Assembly (NCBI RefSeq): GCF_041435335.1
Contig: NZ_CP108430.1
Coordinates: forward strand, 1,612,001 to 1,676,000
Direction: 5' to 3'
DNA from: Streptomyces sp. NBC_01283
Lineage (GTDB): Bacteria > Actinomycetota > Actinomycetes > Streptomycetales > Streptomycetaceae
DNA: 64,000 bases
In this document: in pieces, positions 43,774 through 53,844 of the stretch
Numbering within the stretch: position 1 is the stretch's first letter
Layout of the letters: each line of letters starts with the position of its first letter
Notes under the pieces: generated by a model
Seen by the model: only the letters and a program-made list of their open reading frames with translations
Told to the model about the DNA's origin: nothing
Databases searched by the model: none
Made by a program: the position numbers and the translations under genes

Positions 43774-44724
43774 GTGGCCAAGGACAAGAAGGACCGGAAG
43801 AAGCAGGGCAAGGTCGCGAAGGGCACCAAGGGCGCCAATGGCGGCGGCAAGAAGAACCGCGAGCCCGCCGCCCCTCTCCGCGAGGCGCTCCGCATCCCCG
43901 ACGGCGAGCGCGTCAACCTCGCCTCGTACGCGGCCGACGCGACCCCCGCGGGCCCCGAGGGCAAGGCCGCCGGCATCCTCGCCACCGCCCGGATGGGCGA
44001 ACGGCTCGCCGACCTCCAGGAGCGGCTGTACGCGGCGAGCACCGCGGGCGACCGCCGCCGCGTCCTGCTCGTGCTGCAGGGGATGGACACCAGCGGCAAG
44101 GGCGGCACGGTCAAGCACGTGATCGGTCTGTTCAACCCCTCCGGCTGCCGCATCAAGGCCTTCAAGGCGCCCACCCCCGAGGAGTTGAGCCACCCCTTCC
44201 TCTGGCGCATCACGCAGGCACTCCCCGTGCCCGGCGAGATCGGCATTTTCGACCGCTCGCACTACGAGGACGTCCTGATCGCCCGCGTCCGTGAACTGGT
44301 GCCGCCCAGCGACCTCGGCCGCCGCTACGGCCGGATCAACCACTTCGAGCAGAGCCTCGCCGACGACGGCGTCACCGTCATCAAGTGCTTCCTGCACATC
44401 TCGTACGAACAGCAGCGCCGCCGCCTGCTCGAACGCCTCGACAACCCGGACAAGCACTGGAAGTTCAACCCGGGCGACATCGCGGAACGCGCCCTGTGGC
44501 CCGCCTATCAGGAGGCGTACGAGATCGCACTTGAGCGCTGCTCGACGGCGCACGCCCCTTGGTACCTCATCCCGGCGGACCGCAAGTGGTACCGCAACTG
44601 GGCCATCAGCAAGCTGCTCCTGGAGCACCTGAGCGCGCTGGATCCGCAGTACCCGAAGGCGGACTTCGACGTCGACCTGGCGCGGAAGCAGCTCACGCCA
44701 AGCCATCGCAAGATCGGACATTAA
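43774..44724 (+). CDS. Polyphosphate kinase 2 family protein
   Basis: A 316-residue PPK2 enzyme. A basic N-terminal tail of 30 residues (AKDKKDRKKQGKVAKG) precedes the kinase core. Walker A-like GMDTSGKGG is at 103-111, Walker B-like FDRSHYEDVL at 159-168, and the lid arginines lie in YEQQRRRLLERLDNPDKHWKF. It transfers phosphate between polyphosphate and nucleotides (AMP, ADP or GDP depending on class). GTG 43774 follows GGAGGAAGG. It is divergent from the collapsed ArsR/MFS region and unlinked to ppk or ppx. Confidence 0.93.
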   Translation: MAKDKKDRKKQGKVAKGTKGANGGGKKNREPAAPLREALRIPDGERVNLASYAADATPAGPEGKAAGILATARMGERLADLQERLYAASTAGDRRRVLLVLQGMDTSGKGGTVKHVIGLFNPSGCRIKAFKAPTPEELSHPFLWRITQALPVPGEIGIFDRSHYEDVLIARVRELVPPSDLGRRYGRINHFEQSLADDGVTVIKCFLHISYEQQRRRLLERLDNPDKHWKFNPGDIAERALWPAYQEAYEIALERCSTAHAPWYLIPADRKWYRNWAISKLLLEHLSALDPQYPKADFDVDLARKQLTPSHRKIGH

Positions 44725-44779
44725 AGATCAGTCACGACAAGATCGGGCAGAAGTTACTTCTAGGTATGCAGTGACTTAG

Positions 44780-46477
<1,698 letters not shown>

Positions 46478-46490
46478 CCGTGCCCCTCGC

Positions 46491-46979
46491 TCAGTGCCCG
46501 GGGAGCACGCACACCGCGTCGAGGCCGAGCACGTGGTTGAGCCGGCCGAACGCCAGCCAGGAGCCGATGCTCATGCTCAGCTCCACGATCTCGCGCTGAC
46601 TGTACGACGCGGTCATCCGCGCCCAGAACTCCTCGTCGAGGCCATGGTGGTCCAGGGCGTACCGCTCGGCGTACTCGGCGGCCAGGCGTGTCCGGTCGTC
46701 GAAGGCGTCGGTGGTGCGCCACTGGGTGACCGCCTCGGCGAACTCCTCCTCGACCTTCCGGCCCTCGCGTTCGGTCCGCCAGTCGAGGCAGAACAGGCAC
46801 CCGTTGATCTGCGCGATCCGCAGCCGCGCGGCCTCGAACTCCCGCAGCCCCAAGGTCGTGTGCTCGTACACCGACAGCGAGAAGTTCGCCGCCGCCGCGC
46901 CGATCCCGGGGACCATGTCGCCCCACACGTACCCGATGGGCTCCTGCCCCTCGGGAATGTCTATGTGCATCGAGCTCAT
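46491..46979 (-). CDS. Carboxymuconolactone decarboxylase-family (AhpD-fold) protein
   Basis: A 162-residue AhpD-like protein. INGCLFCLDWRTEREG near residue 60 gives the CxxC pair with the downstream His missing from the usual position, and YSQREIVELSMSIGSWLAFGR completes the fold. Such proteins are peroxidatic disulfide reductases or act in aromatic and lactone metabolism. ATG 46979 overlaps the stop of the DapB-fold gene as ATGA, so the pair is co-translated. It converges on the cholesterol oxidase gene, 13 bp apart. Confidence 0.88.
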   Translation of the reverse strand: MSSMHIDIPEGQEPIGYVWGDMVPGIGAAAANFSLSVYEHTTLGLREFEAARLRIAQINGCLFCLDWRTEREGRKVEEEFAEAVTQWRTTDAFDDRTRLAAEYAERYALDHHGLDEEFWARMTASYSQREIVELSMSIGSWLAFGRLNHVLGLDAVCVLPGH

Positions 46980-48055
46980 TGCTTGCTCCTTCCGAGCTTG
47001 CCGGTCGCGGGGCGCAACGGGACGTCGAGCGCGTCGTACAGTCCGGGGTCCGCCGCCACGAGCCAGTCGATGGCGCCGACCAGACGGCCCACCGCCGTGG
47101 CGTTGCCTCCCGCCGAGCGGTTCTCGCCCTCGTCGGTGGCCTCGACCGTGACCTCGATGCGCGGACGGCCCTCGATGATCACCCGGTGTGCGCCCGCGCC
47201 ATCGGGCGGCGTCGGCCAGTCCGGTGCGCAGGAAGGGTGGATGCGGGTGACGTGCTCGATGACGATGCGGGGTTCGCCCCCGACGATGCCCCGCACCTCG
47301 AACCGCACGGCGCCCTGGGTGCCTTCCTCGAAGTCGCCCATGGTCCGGGTGGTCACCGAGGTGTCGAGCGCCCGCCGCTCCAACGTCTCGCGGATGTCGT
47401 CGAGTTCGACGCCAAGCGCCCTGGCCATCAGCCGGATCTGACCGCCCCACACCATGGTCGGCACGGTCTCGGCGAGCATCAGGGGCTCGTAGTCCATCGG
47501 ATGGCCCATGCCGATCAGGTGGCGTACGGAATCCTCCTGGTCGTACGTGGAGTAGTCGAAGATCTCCTGGCAGCGGATCCCGTCGACGGTGCTGCCGAGT
47601 CCGCTGATCAGGAGCGGCAGTACGTCGTTGCCCCAGCCGGGGTCGACGCCGGACACGAAGAGCGAGCCGCCGCCGTCCGCGACGGCGGCCAGGATCGGGT
47701 CGCGCAGTTCGGGCGGGGCGCTGCGGTGGTCGTAGAGCGCGTACAGCGCGGGCGTGACGACGACGGCTCCGGCCCGGATCGCCCGGCCGACGTCGTCAAG
47801 GGCCTCGTCGGGGCGGATGTCGCCGGACGCCGCGTACACCACGGCCTGGGGCGAGGCCGCGAGGACCGCGTCGATATCATCGGTCGCCGTGACGCCCAAC
47901 TGCCCCTGGAGACCGGCGAGGTCGGCCGCGTCGCGGCCGACCTTGTCGGGACTGTGGACGAGCACGGCCGTCAGCTTCAGCGCCGGGTGCGCCTCGACGG
48001 CACGTATGGCCGCGCGGCCGACATTTCCGGTACCCCAGACAACCGTGGAAATCAT
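46976..48055 (-). CDS. DapB-fold NAD(P)-dependent reductase-like protein
   Basis: A 359-residue protein with an N-terminal Rossmann fold MISTVVWGTGNVGRAAIRAV like dihydrodipicolinate reductase and 2,4-diaminopentanoate dehydrogenase, and a long alpha/beta C-terminal part containing GVDPGWGNDVLPLLISGLG. Members of this group are frequent in mycobacteria and other steroid degraders, but their reaction is not assigned. True lysine biosynthesis is excluded by length and sequence. It is coupled to the CMD-family gene. The neighbouring cholesterol oxidase may or may not be functionally linked. Confidence 0.85.
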   Translation of the reverse strand: MISTVVWGTGNVGRAAIRAVEAHPALKLTAVLVHSPDKVGRDAADLAGLQGQLGVTATDDIDAVLAASPQAVVYAASGDIRPDEALDDVGRAIRAGAVVVTPALYALYDHRSAPPELRDPILAAVADGGGSLFVSGVDPGWGNDVLPLLISGLGSTVDGIRCQEIFDYSTYDQEDSVRHLIGMGHPMDYEPLMLAETVPTMVWGGQIRLMARALGVELDDIRETLERRALDTSVTTRTMGDFEEGTQGAVRFEVRGIVGGEPRIVIEHVTRIHPSCAPDWPTPPDGAGAHRVIIEGRPRIEVTVEATDEGENRSAGGNATAVGRLVGAIDWLVAADPGLYDALDVPLRPATGKLGRSKQ

Positions 48056-48130
48056 GCGGCGGAGGGTAACCAGAGGACGTATCAGTTCATAGGGCCATGA
48101 CCGGAGAGGTTTCCATCAAGAGCGCGCTCT

Positions 48131-48646
48131 CTAGCGGATGTTGACGTCGATGCACGCGTAGAAGGCGTTCGAGGTGTCGCCTATGTTCCAGACCGCGAGC
48201 ACCTTGTGCCTGCCGGTGGCGCTGCCTAGGTTGACCTGGTGCGAGACGGTGGCGGGCGGCTGCTGGTTGCCGCCGTCGATCGTGGCGACCTTCGCGCCGT
48301 CGACGAAGTACTCGTAGTTCGCGGTGCGGTGCCGTGCGGTGAAGGTCCAGGTGAAGGTCTGTGTCCTGCTCACGTTGCTGACCTTCCACCCCTTGCTGTC
48401 GTCGTTCAGGTCGGCGAACCGGGCGTTGCCGCCGCTGCAGCTGCGCAGGCCCTTGGGGCCCTCGACGCTCTGCGGTTCCCACTTGATCTCACCGCACGAG
48501 ACGGTGCCCGACGCGCACTGTGCCTGCCGGCTGGCCGGGGCGTTGACGTATCCGTGCGCGCTGGCCGAACCGGTCGGCAGGGTGAGGGCGAGGACCGGTG
48601 CGAGGCCCGCACCGACCATGGCGGCCAACTTCCTCTTCCTGTGCAT
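48131..48646 (-). CDS. AA10 lytic polysaccharide monooxygenase (chitin-type, small)
   Basis: A 171-residue secreted copper oxidase with a 30-residue signal peptide ending SASA. The mature protein begins with His31 (HGYVNAPASRQAQC), which with His106 forms the copper histidine brace. At about 141 mature residues it belongs to the small single-domain AA10 group active on chitin. Four cysteines in CASGTVSC, LRSC and FYAC fit the family disulfides. AAGGAGT precedes the ATG. A DasR-like site lies about 73 bp upstream, consistent with induction by N-acetylglucosamine. It cleaves crystalline chitin oxidatively outside the cell. Confidence 0.93.
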   Translation of the reverse strand: MHRKRKLAAMVGAGLAPVLALTLPTGSASAHGYVNAPASRQAQCASGTVSCGEIKWEPQSVEGPKGLRSCSGGNARFADLNDDSKGWKVSNVSRTQTFTWTFTARHRTANYEYFVDGAKVATIDGGNQQPPATVSHQVNLGSATGRHKVLAVWNIGDTSNAFYACIDVNIR

Positions 48647-48718
48647 GGGTTACTCCTTCACGGCGGGGTCGTGGGGGTGTGCGTGAAGTGCTGGTGCCAG
48701 GTGTTCGTGAGGGTTGAT

Positions 48719-48730
48719 TAGTCCAGACCA
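48719..48730 (-). promoter_or_regulatory. DasR-responsive-element-like site upstream of the AA10 gene
   Basis: On the minus strand TGGTCTGGACTA matches 10 of 12 positions of the core dre TGGTCTAGACCA. It lies about 73 bp upstream of the AA10 start in the only promoter region available. In Streptomyces, DasR represses chitinolytic genes through such sites until glucosamine 6-phosphate accumulates. Confidence 0.55.
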
Positions 48731-48795
48731 TAGACTTCGGCGGGCCTCGGTCAAGGCCGCTTTCGCGCCAGGTACGGGCAGCGGGGCCCACTCCC

Positions 48796-49338
48796 CTACG
48801 CCGTGCGCCGCAGCTCTGCCGACAGGTGGTGCTGCAGGGGCTGGCCCACCGCTTCGAGGTCGTGGACGAACGTGAGGTGGCCGTCCTCGGTGAGCGTGTA
48901 GCGGCGGCGGGTGGCCTTGACTTCCTTGGCGGTGGGCGTGCGGGCCACCTCACTGGTGGACAGGTCGACCGAGTCACCGGCCGCCCGGCCCACCGCGATC
49001 TCCGCGATGCCGGTGGGCTGGGTGATCAGCGCCTCCACCCGGCCGTCGGGCTGCAGCCGCCACCAGCCGCTCTCCCGCGCGGACGGCCGCAGCGGTGCGC
49101 CCTCGGCGTCGAGGAGCCAGGCCCGTGCCTCGTAGCGGAGGAAGGGGCGGCCGTCGTGGCTGAAGGTGACCTCCTGGGCATACGTGAAGTCCGCGTCGAG
49201 GGTGGGGTACTCACCCTGCCCCCGGCCGTGCCAGGTACCGAGGAGGCCGAGCACGGGCGCGAGCAGCGCGTGCGGCGTCGGCGCCTCGTCCGGCCGGTGA
49301 CCGTCGGGGTACGGGTACTCCGGTGCGGGGTCGAACAC
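48796..49338 (-). CDS. Nitrobindin-like heme-binding beta-barrel protein
   Basis: A 180-residue FABP/nitrobindin-fold protein (formerly DUF1794). [15 protein letters not shown] at 32-46 is the barrel signature. The heme-ligand histidine is expected at His170 or His171 in [14 protein letters not shown]. No signal peptide. GTG 49338 ([11 protein letters not shown]) matches family starts and has GGAG upstream; a longer reading to 49497 would run through the iron box. Nitrobindins bind ferric heme and isomerise peroxynitrite. Divergent from the ABC pair across an iron box, it is likely part of iron or heme homeostasis. Confidence 0.88.
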   Translation of the reverse strand: MFDPAPEYPYPDGHRPDEAPTPHALLAPVLGLLGTWHGRGQGEYPTLDADFTYAQEVTFSHDGRPFLRYEARAWLLDAEGAPLRPSARESGWWRLQPDGRVEALITQPTGIAEIAVGRAAGDSVDLSTSEVARTPTAKEVKATRRRYTLTEDGHLTFVHDLEAVGQPLQHHLSAELRRTA

Positions 49339-49433
49339 GGTGTGCGCTCCAGGGGTAGGGACCGATGCCAGAAGGAAGCCTAGGGCCCAGGGGGCAAGTG
49401 ACGGCCGATGGGCCGACACCACGGAGAACCAAC

Positions 49434-49452
49434 TTAGGGTAGCCTCACCTAG
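49434..49452. promoter_or_regulatory. Iron box (DmdR/IdeR type) between nitrobindin and ABC genes
   Basis: TTAGGGTAGCCTCACCTAG matches 16 of 19 positions of the actinobacterial iron-box pattern TTAGGTTAGGCTCACCTAA. It lies 33 bp before the ABC gene start and 96 bp before the divergent nitrobindin start, so iron-loaded DmdR should repress the ABC operon and perhaps both. Confidence 0.75.
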
Positions 49453-49484
49453 GTTTTCGCTGTCCGGCCCTGGAGAGGTGGCGG

Positions 49485-51179
49485 GTGAGTACTTCAAGTC
49501 CGTCGGGGCGGGACGTCCTGAGAGAGTCGATACGGGGCCAGCGGCGCGATGTCGCCGTCGGTTCGGTGCTGGGTTCCGGGCACCAGATAGGCGAGGCGCT
49601 GGTCCCCGTCCTGATCGGCGTCGCGATCGACCAGGCCGTCACCGACTCCGACACCGGCGCCCTGCTCATATGCCTCGGCGTGCTCGCCGTCGGCTATGTG
49701 GCGCTCGCGCTGAGCTTCCGCTTCGGCGCCATGGCCGGTGAGCGGTCCGCCGCCCGCGCCGAGCACACCCTGCGCATCTCCCTCGTACGACGCGTCCTCG
49801 ATCCCGGCGGCGGCGCCGAGGACGGCAGGCTGCCCGGCGCCCTCGTCAACATCGCGACCGAGGACGCCAAGCGGGTGGGCTCCGTCAACATGGCCCTGGT
49901 GTCGGGGATCTCGGCGCTGACCGGCATCCTCACCTGCGCGGTCGTCCTGCTGCGCATGTCGCTGACACTGGGCCTGGTCGTGCTGGTCGGCACGCCCGTA
50001 CTGCTCTGGCTCGGGCACCTTCTGAGCAAGCCCCTCGAAAGCCGCAGCGAGGCCGAGCAGGAGCGGGCGGCGCACGCGTCGGCCGTCGCCGCCGACCTGG
50101 TCACCGGCCTGCGGATACTCAAGGGCATCGGCGGCGAGTCGGCGGCCATCGCCCGCTACCGCACCACCAGCCGCGACTCCCTCGGCGCCACCCTGAAGGC
50201 GGCGCGTGCGCAGGCCTTCCAGAGCGGCATGGTGCTGACCCTGACCGGGTGTCTGATCGCCGCCGTCGCACTCGTCGGAGGCAGGCTCGCCACCCAGGGC
50301 AGCATCAGCCTGGGCGAGCTGGTGTCGGCGGTCGGGCTCGCGCTCTTCCTGCTCGGCCCCCTGGAGGTGCTCGCCTGGGTCAACGCCGAGTTCGCCCAGG
50401 GCCGGGCGTCGGCCACCCGGATCGCGGAGGTCGTCGCCACCTCGCCGGTCGTCACCGCCGGTGACCGGAGCCTGCCGTTCCCGGTGCGCGGGGCGGTACG
50501 GCTCGACGGCGTACGGCACGGCGGGCTGCGCGGAGTGGACCTGGACATCGCGCCCGGCGAGCTGCTCGGCGTGGTCGCCACGGACCCGGCGCACGCCAAC
50601 GACCTGCTGCGCTGCCTGGCCCGGCGGACCGACCCGGGGACCGGCACCGTGGAACTGGACGGCATCCCCCTGCGGGACCTCGACCCGGCCGAGCTGCGTA
50701 CGGCGATGCTCGTCGCCGAGCACGACGCGGACCTCTTCGAAGGCACCGTCCGTGACAACGTCATGGCCGCCGCATCCGAGGCCACCGACCCGGAGCAGGC
50801 GATGGCGGCCGCCGGAGTCACCCAGGTCGCCCGGGCACTGCCGGACGGCGAGCACACGCCGGTCGGGGAGCGCGGCCGTTCGCTCTCGGGCGGGCAGCGC
50901 CAACGCGTCGCCCTCGCACGGGCGCTGGCCGCCGAACCCCCTGTCCTCGTGGTGCACGATCCGACCACCGCGGTCGACGCCGTGACCGAGGCCGGCATCG
51001 CGGCCGGTGTCCGCGAGATCCGCAAGGGCCGCACCACGGTCCTGGTGACCACCAGCCCCGCGCTGCTCTCGGTCACCGACCGGGTGGTGCTCCTGGACGA
51101 AGGACGGGTCACCGACACGGCCCCGCACGCAGAGATGATCCGACGTCATGAGGCCTATCGCACGGCGGTGCTGGCATGA
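49485..51179 (+). CDS. ABC transporter TMD-NBD half (degenerate Walker A)
   Basis: A 564-residue half-transporter of the exporter fold with six hydrophobic segments (about 25-310) and a C-terminal ATPase domain. The Walker A loop has decayed to [11 protein letters not shown] at 363-373, without GxGKS. Walker B is [10 protein letters not shown] (His for Asp near 491, Asp for Glu), and the H-loop His is replaced in VTTSPALL. The signature LSGGQRQR at about 467 is perfect. GTG 49485 follows GGAGAGG. Its stop overlaps the second half's ATG. Behind an iron box, a role in siderophore or heme traffic (IrtAB-like) is inferred. Confidence 0.9.
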   Translation: MSTSSPSGRDVLRESIRGQRRDVAVGSVLGSGHQIGEALVPVLIGVAIDQAVTDSDTGALLICLGVLAVGYVALALSFRFGAMAGERSAARAEHTLRISLVRRVLDPGGGAEDGRLPGALVNIATEDAKRVGSVNMALVSGISALTGILTCAVVLLRMSLTLGLVVLVGTPVLLWLGHLLSKPLESRSEAEQERAAHASAVAADLVTGLRILKGIGGESAAIARYRTTSRDSLGATLKAARAQAFQSGMVLTLTGCLIAAVALVGGRLATQGSISLGELVSAVGLALFLLGPLEVLAWVNAEFAQGRASATRIAEVVATSPVVTAGDRSLPFPVRGAVRLDGVRHGGLRGVDLDIAPGELLGVVATDPAHANDLLRCLARRTDPGTGTVELDGIPLRDLDPAELRTAMLVAEHDADLFEGTVRDNVMAAASEATDPEQAMAAAGVTQVARALPDGEHTPVGERGRSLSGGQRQRVALARALAAEPPVLVVHDPTTAVDAVTEAGIAAGVREIRKGRTTVLVTTSPALLSVTDRVVLLDEGRVTDTAPHAEMIRRHEAYRTAVLA

Positions 51180-53014
51180 ACGAGACCCTGACCGAGCAGC
51201 ACACGGACACCCGTGAGCTGCTCCCCACCGCCACCGCGCCCCGCACCCGCGCCGCGGTCCGTGAACTGGTGCGCCCGCACCGCGGCCTCGCGGCGGGCGG
51301 CTTCGCCGTACTGATCGCGGCGACCGCCGTGGGACTGCTCGTGCAGCCGCTGCTCGGCCGCATCGTGGACCTGGTGGCCGATCAGCGCCCGCCGGGCGAC
51401 CTCACGCTGCCGGTCGTCCTGCTTGTCGTGGTCGCCGTCGTGCACGGCGGGACCACCTCGCTCGGCCTGACGCTCGTCTCCCGGCTCGGCGAGACCGTGC
51501 TCGCGCACCTGCGTGAGCGGTTCGTGGAGAAGGCTCTGCGGCTGCCGCTGGAACAGGTGGAGAAGGCCGGCGCCGGCGACCTCACCGCCCGCGTGACCCG
51601 GGACGTCTCGGTGGTGGGCGAGGCGGTGCGCAGTGCCCTGCCCGAACTGGCCCGTTCCCTGCTGGCCATCCTGCTGACGCTCGTCGCGATGGCGGCGCTC
51701 GACTGGCGCTTCCTGGTCGCGGCCCTCCTCGCGGTGCCCGTCCAGGCGTCCACGGCCCGCTGGTACGTCCGGCACGCCGTCCCGCTCTACGCCCAGCAGC
51801 GCATCGCCACCGGGGCCCAGCAGCAGCAACTGCTCGACACCATCGCCGGTGCGGGCACGGTGCGGGCCTTCCGCATCGAGGAGGAGCACACCGCGCGGGT
51901 GACCCGGCGCTCGTCGGACGCGGTCGCGCTGAAGATGCGCGGCATCCGGCTCGTCCTGGACTTCTACAACCGGCTGCACGTCGCCGAGTACACCGGCCTC
52001 GCCGCGGTCCTCGTCGCCGGGTTCCTCCTGGTCCGCTCGGACTCCGTGTCCATCGGCACCGCGACCGCCGCCGCGCTCTACTTCCACAGCCTGTTCGCGC
52101 CGGTCAACTCCGCGCTCGTACTCCTCGACGACGCGCAGTCGGCCACCGCCTCGCTCGCCCGTCTCGTCGGGGTCGCCGACGAGAAGACCCCCGAGCCGAT
52201 CGCCCCCGCGGCACGGCACGACGCGCCCGCCGGCAAGACCGCCGAACCGGACGGCACCGTCACCGTGCTCGGCATCGACCACGAGTACGTACCCGGGCAA
52301 CCCGTCCTGCAGAACGTGGACCTGACGCTCCGGGCCGGGGAACGAGTGGCCCTGGTCGGCCCCAGCGGCGCGGGCAAGACCACCCTCGCCAAGCTCATCG
52401 CGGGGGTGCACAGGGCGACTTCGGGCTCGGTGCACCTGACCGGAACCCCGGCCCGGGGCAACGGCCTTCCGGTGGCCCTGGTCACCCAGGAGACACATAT
52501 CTTCGCCGGACCGCTGGCGGACGACCTTCGCCTCGCGCACGCCGAGGCCACGGACGAGGAGCTGCGCGCCGCGCTGGCCGCGGTGGACGCCCTGGACTGG
52601 GCCGAAGCGCTGCCCGAAGGACTGGACACCGTCGTGGGCGACGGCGGCCACCGCCTTACCTCCGCCCAGGTGCAGCAACTCGCTCTGGCCCGGCTGGTCC
52701 TGGCCGATCCGCCGGTGGCCGTGCTCGACGAGGCGACGGCTGAGGCGGGCAGCACCGGCGCGCGCCTCCTGGAGAAGGCAGCGGGCCATGCGGTCGAGGG
52801 ACGCACCGCGCTGATCGTCGCGCACCGCCTCACTCAGGCCGCGACCGCGGACCGGATCGTCGTCATGGAGGGCGGCCGCATCGTGGAGAGCGGCACCCAC
52901 GACGAACTGCGCGCGGGCTCCGGCCCCTACGCCTCTCTGTGGGAGGCGTGGTCCGGCACCCGTACGGCGACGACCGAAGTCCCCACGCACCCAGGAGAAC
53001 CCCGCGTTCGGTAA
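51176..53014 (+). CDS. ABC transporter TMD-NBD half (intact Walker A, degenerate signature)
   Basis: A 612-residue partner half-transporter. Six membrane segments lie at about 40-320. Walker A GPSGAGKTT at 395-403, Walker B VAVLDEATA with Asp518/Glu519 and the H-loop AHRLTQ are intact, but the signature is LTSAQVQQ at about 494 instead of LSGGQ. Combined with the other half, one composite ATP site (this Walker A plus the partner's LSGGQ) is canonical and the other is fully degenerate. ATG 51176 overlaps the preceding stop as ATGA. The operon sits behind an iron box. Confidence 0.92.
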   Translation: MNETLTEQHTDTRELLPTATAPRTRAAVRELVRPHRGLAAGGFAVLIAATAVGLLVQPLLGRIVDLVADQRPPGDLTLPVVLLVVVAVVHGGTTSLGLTLVSRLGETVLAHLRERFVEKALRLPLEQVEKAGAGDLTARVTRDVSVVGEAVRSALPELARSLLAILLTLVAMAALDWRFLVAALLAVPVQASTARWYVRHAVPLYAQQRIATGAQQQQLLDTIAGAGTVRAFRIEEEHTARVTRRSSDAVALKMRGIRLVLDFYNRLHVAEYTGLAAVLVAGFLLVRSDSVSIGTATAAALYFHSLFAPVNSALVLLDDAQSATASLARLVGVADEKTPEPIAPAARHDAPAGKTAEPDGTVTVLGIDHEYVPGQPVLQNVDLTLRAGERVALVGPSGAGKTTLAKLIAGVHRATSGSVHLTGTPARGNGLPVALVTQETHIFAGPLADDLRLAHAEATDEELRAALAAVDALDWAEALPEGLDTVVGDGGHRLTSAQVQQLALARLVLADPPVAVLDEATAEAGSTGARLLEKAAGHAVEGRTALIVAHRLTQAATADRIVVMEGGRIVESGTHDELRAGSGPYASLWEAWSGTRTATTEVPTHPGEPRVR

Positions 53015-53199
53015 GTCCAGTGCCGTGATGGCCACTCCGTACGAGGGAATCTTCGCCTCGGCAGCCAGGACCCCCGTCGGCCCTGAGCCTTCCGTACGTG
53101 CTGGACCGCCCGGTGCCACAGCTCGCGCAGGCCGTCGACGGCGACACCGCGACCAAGGTGGAGCAGCACGCCGGGAGCCAGTGAACGTATGATCAGCCG
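53015..53199. other. Gap with possible coding debris
   Basis: Between the ABC operon and the NUDIX gene. One forward frame ends LDRPVPQLAQAVDGDTATKV... with a TGA at about 53181-53183 and has coding-like composition, but no start and no family I recognise. It may be the tail of a lost gene. Confidence 0.3.
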
Positions 53200-53736
53200 A
53201 TGTCTGACACGACCGAAACCACGCCCGGCTGGCTGACCTCCGACGAACTCGGACAGGCCCGTGCACGCATGCCGATCCTGTACGTCGAGGCCGTGCCGGT
53301 GCGCGTCGACGACAACGGCGAAGTCACCAGCATCGGCCTCCTGTTGGGCATGGGACGGGACGGAGCGGTCAGCCGCTCCCTCGTCTCCGGCCGGGTCCTG
53401 CACCACGAGCGGGTGCGGGACGCCCTCCTGCGCCACCTGGAGAAGGACCTCGGCCCGGCGGCACTCCCCCGCGTCCCGGCCTCCCTGCAGCCCTTCACCG
53501 TCGCCGAGTACTTCCCGACGCTCGGCGTCACGCCGTTCCACGACCCCCGCCAGCACGCGGTGTCCCTCGCCTACATCGTCCCGGTCGCCGGTGACTGCCG
53601 TCCCCGGCAGGACGCGCTCGACCTGGCCTGGTTCAGTCCGCAGGAAGCCTTGTCGGCTGTGGTCCAGAACGAGATGCCCGGCGGTCACGGCGTCCTCCTC
53701 AAGCAGGCCCTCGCGCACGCGGGTTGCCTGTCCTGA
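53200..53736 (+). CDS. NUDIX-fold protein (DUF4916-like)
   Basis: A 178-residue protein beginning MSDTTETTPGWLTSDELGQA. The segments ARARMPILYVEAVPVRVDDN and SLVSGRVLHHERVRDALLRH match an actinobacterial NUDIX-hydrolase-like family I know as DUF4916. The canonical NUDIX box GX5EX7REUXEEXGU is not recognisable, so hydrolase activity is doubtful. ATG 53200 is 27 bases after a stop in debris. It stands alone between two iron-regulated units with no iron box of its own. Confidence 0.82.
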   Translation: MSDTTETTPGWLTSDELGQARARMPILYVEAVPVRVDDNGEVTSIGLLLGMGRDGAVSRSLVSGRVLHHERVRDALLRHLEKDLGPAALPRVPASLQPFTVAEYFPTLGVTPFHDPRQHAVSLAYIVPVAGDCRPRQDALDLAWFSPQEALSAVVQNEMPGGHGVLLKQALAHAGCLS

Positions 53737-53766
53737 GCGGTGTACGGCGAGGGGCCCGGTGACGGA

Positions 53767-53785
53767 TTAGGTAAGGCTCGGCTAA
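53767..53785 (+). promoter_or_regulatory. Iron box upstream of the YncE-like gene
   Basis: TTAGGTAAGGCTCGGCTAA matches 16 of 19 positions of the actinobacterial iron-box pattern and keeps both outer TTAGG/CTAA ends. It lies 60 bp before the start of the YncE-like gene and predicts repression by iron-loaded DmdR/IdeR. Confidence 0.75.
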
Positions 53786-53844
53786 GTTGACCGGCGAGTG
53801 CCTTCCTCCTCCGGGGGCACATCTGCCAAGGAGATCGACGCAGC

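Noticed and set aside
51155..53266. 703-codon minus-strand reading
   Set aside because: Antisense to the second ABC half, with Gln/Arg/Gly-rich content and no domain.
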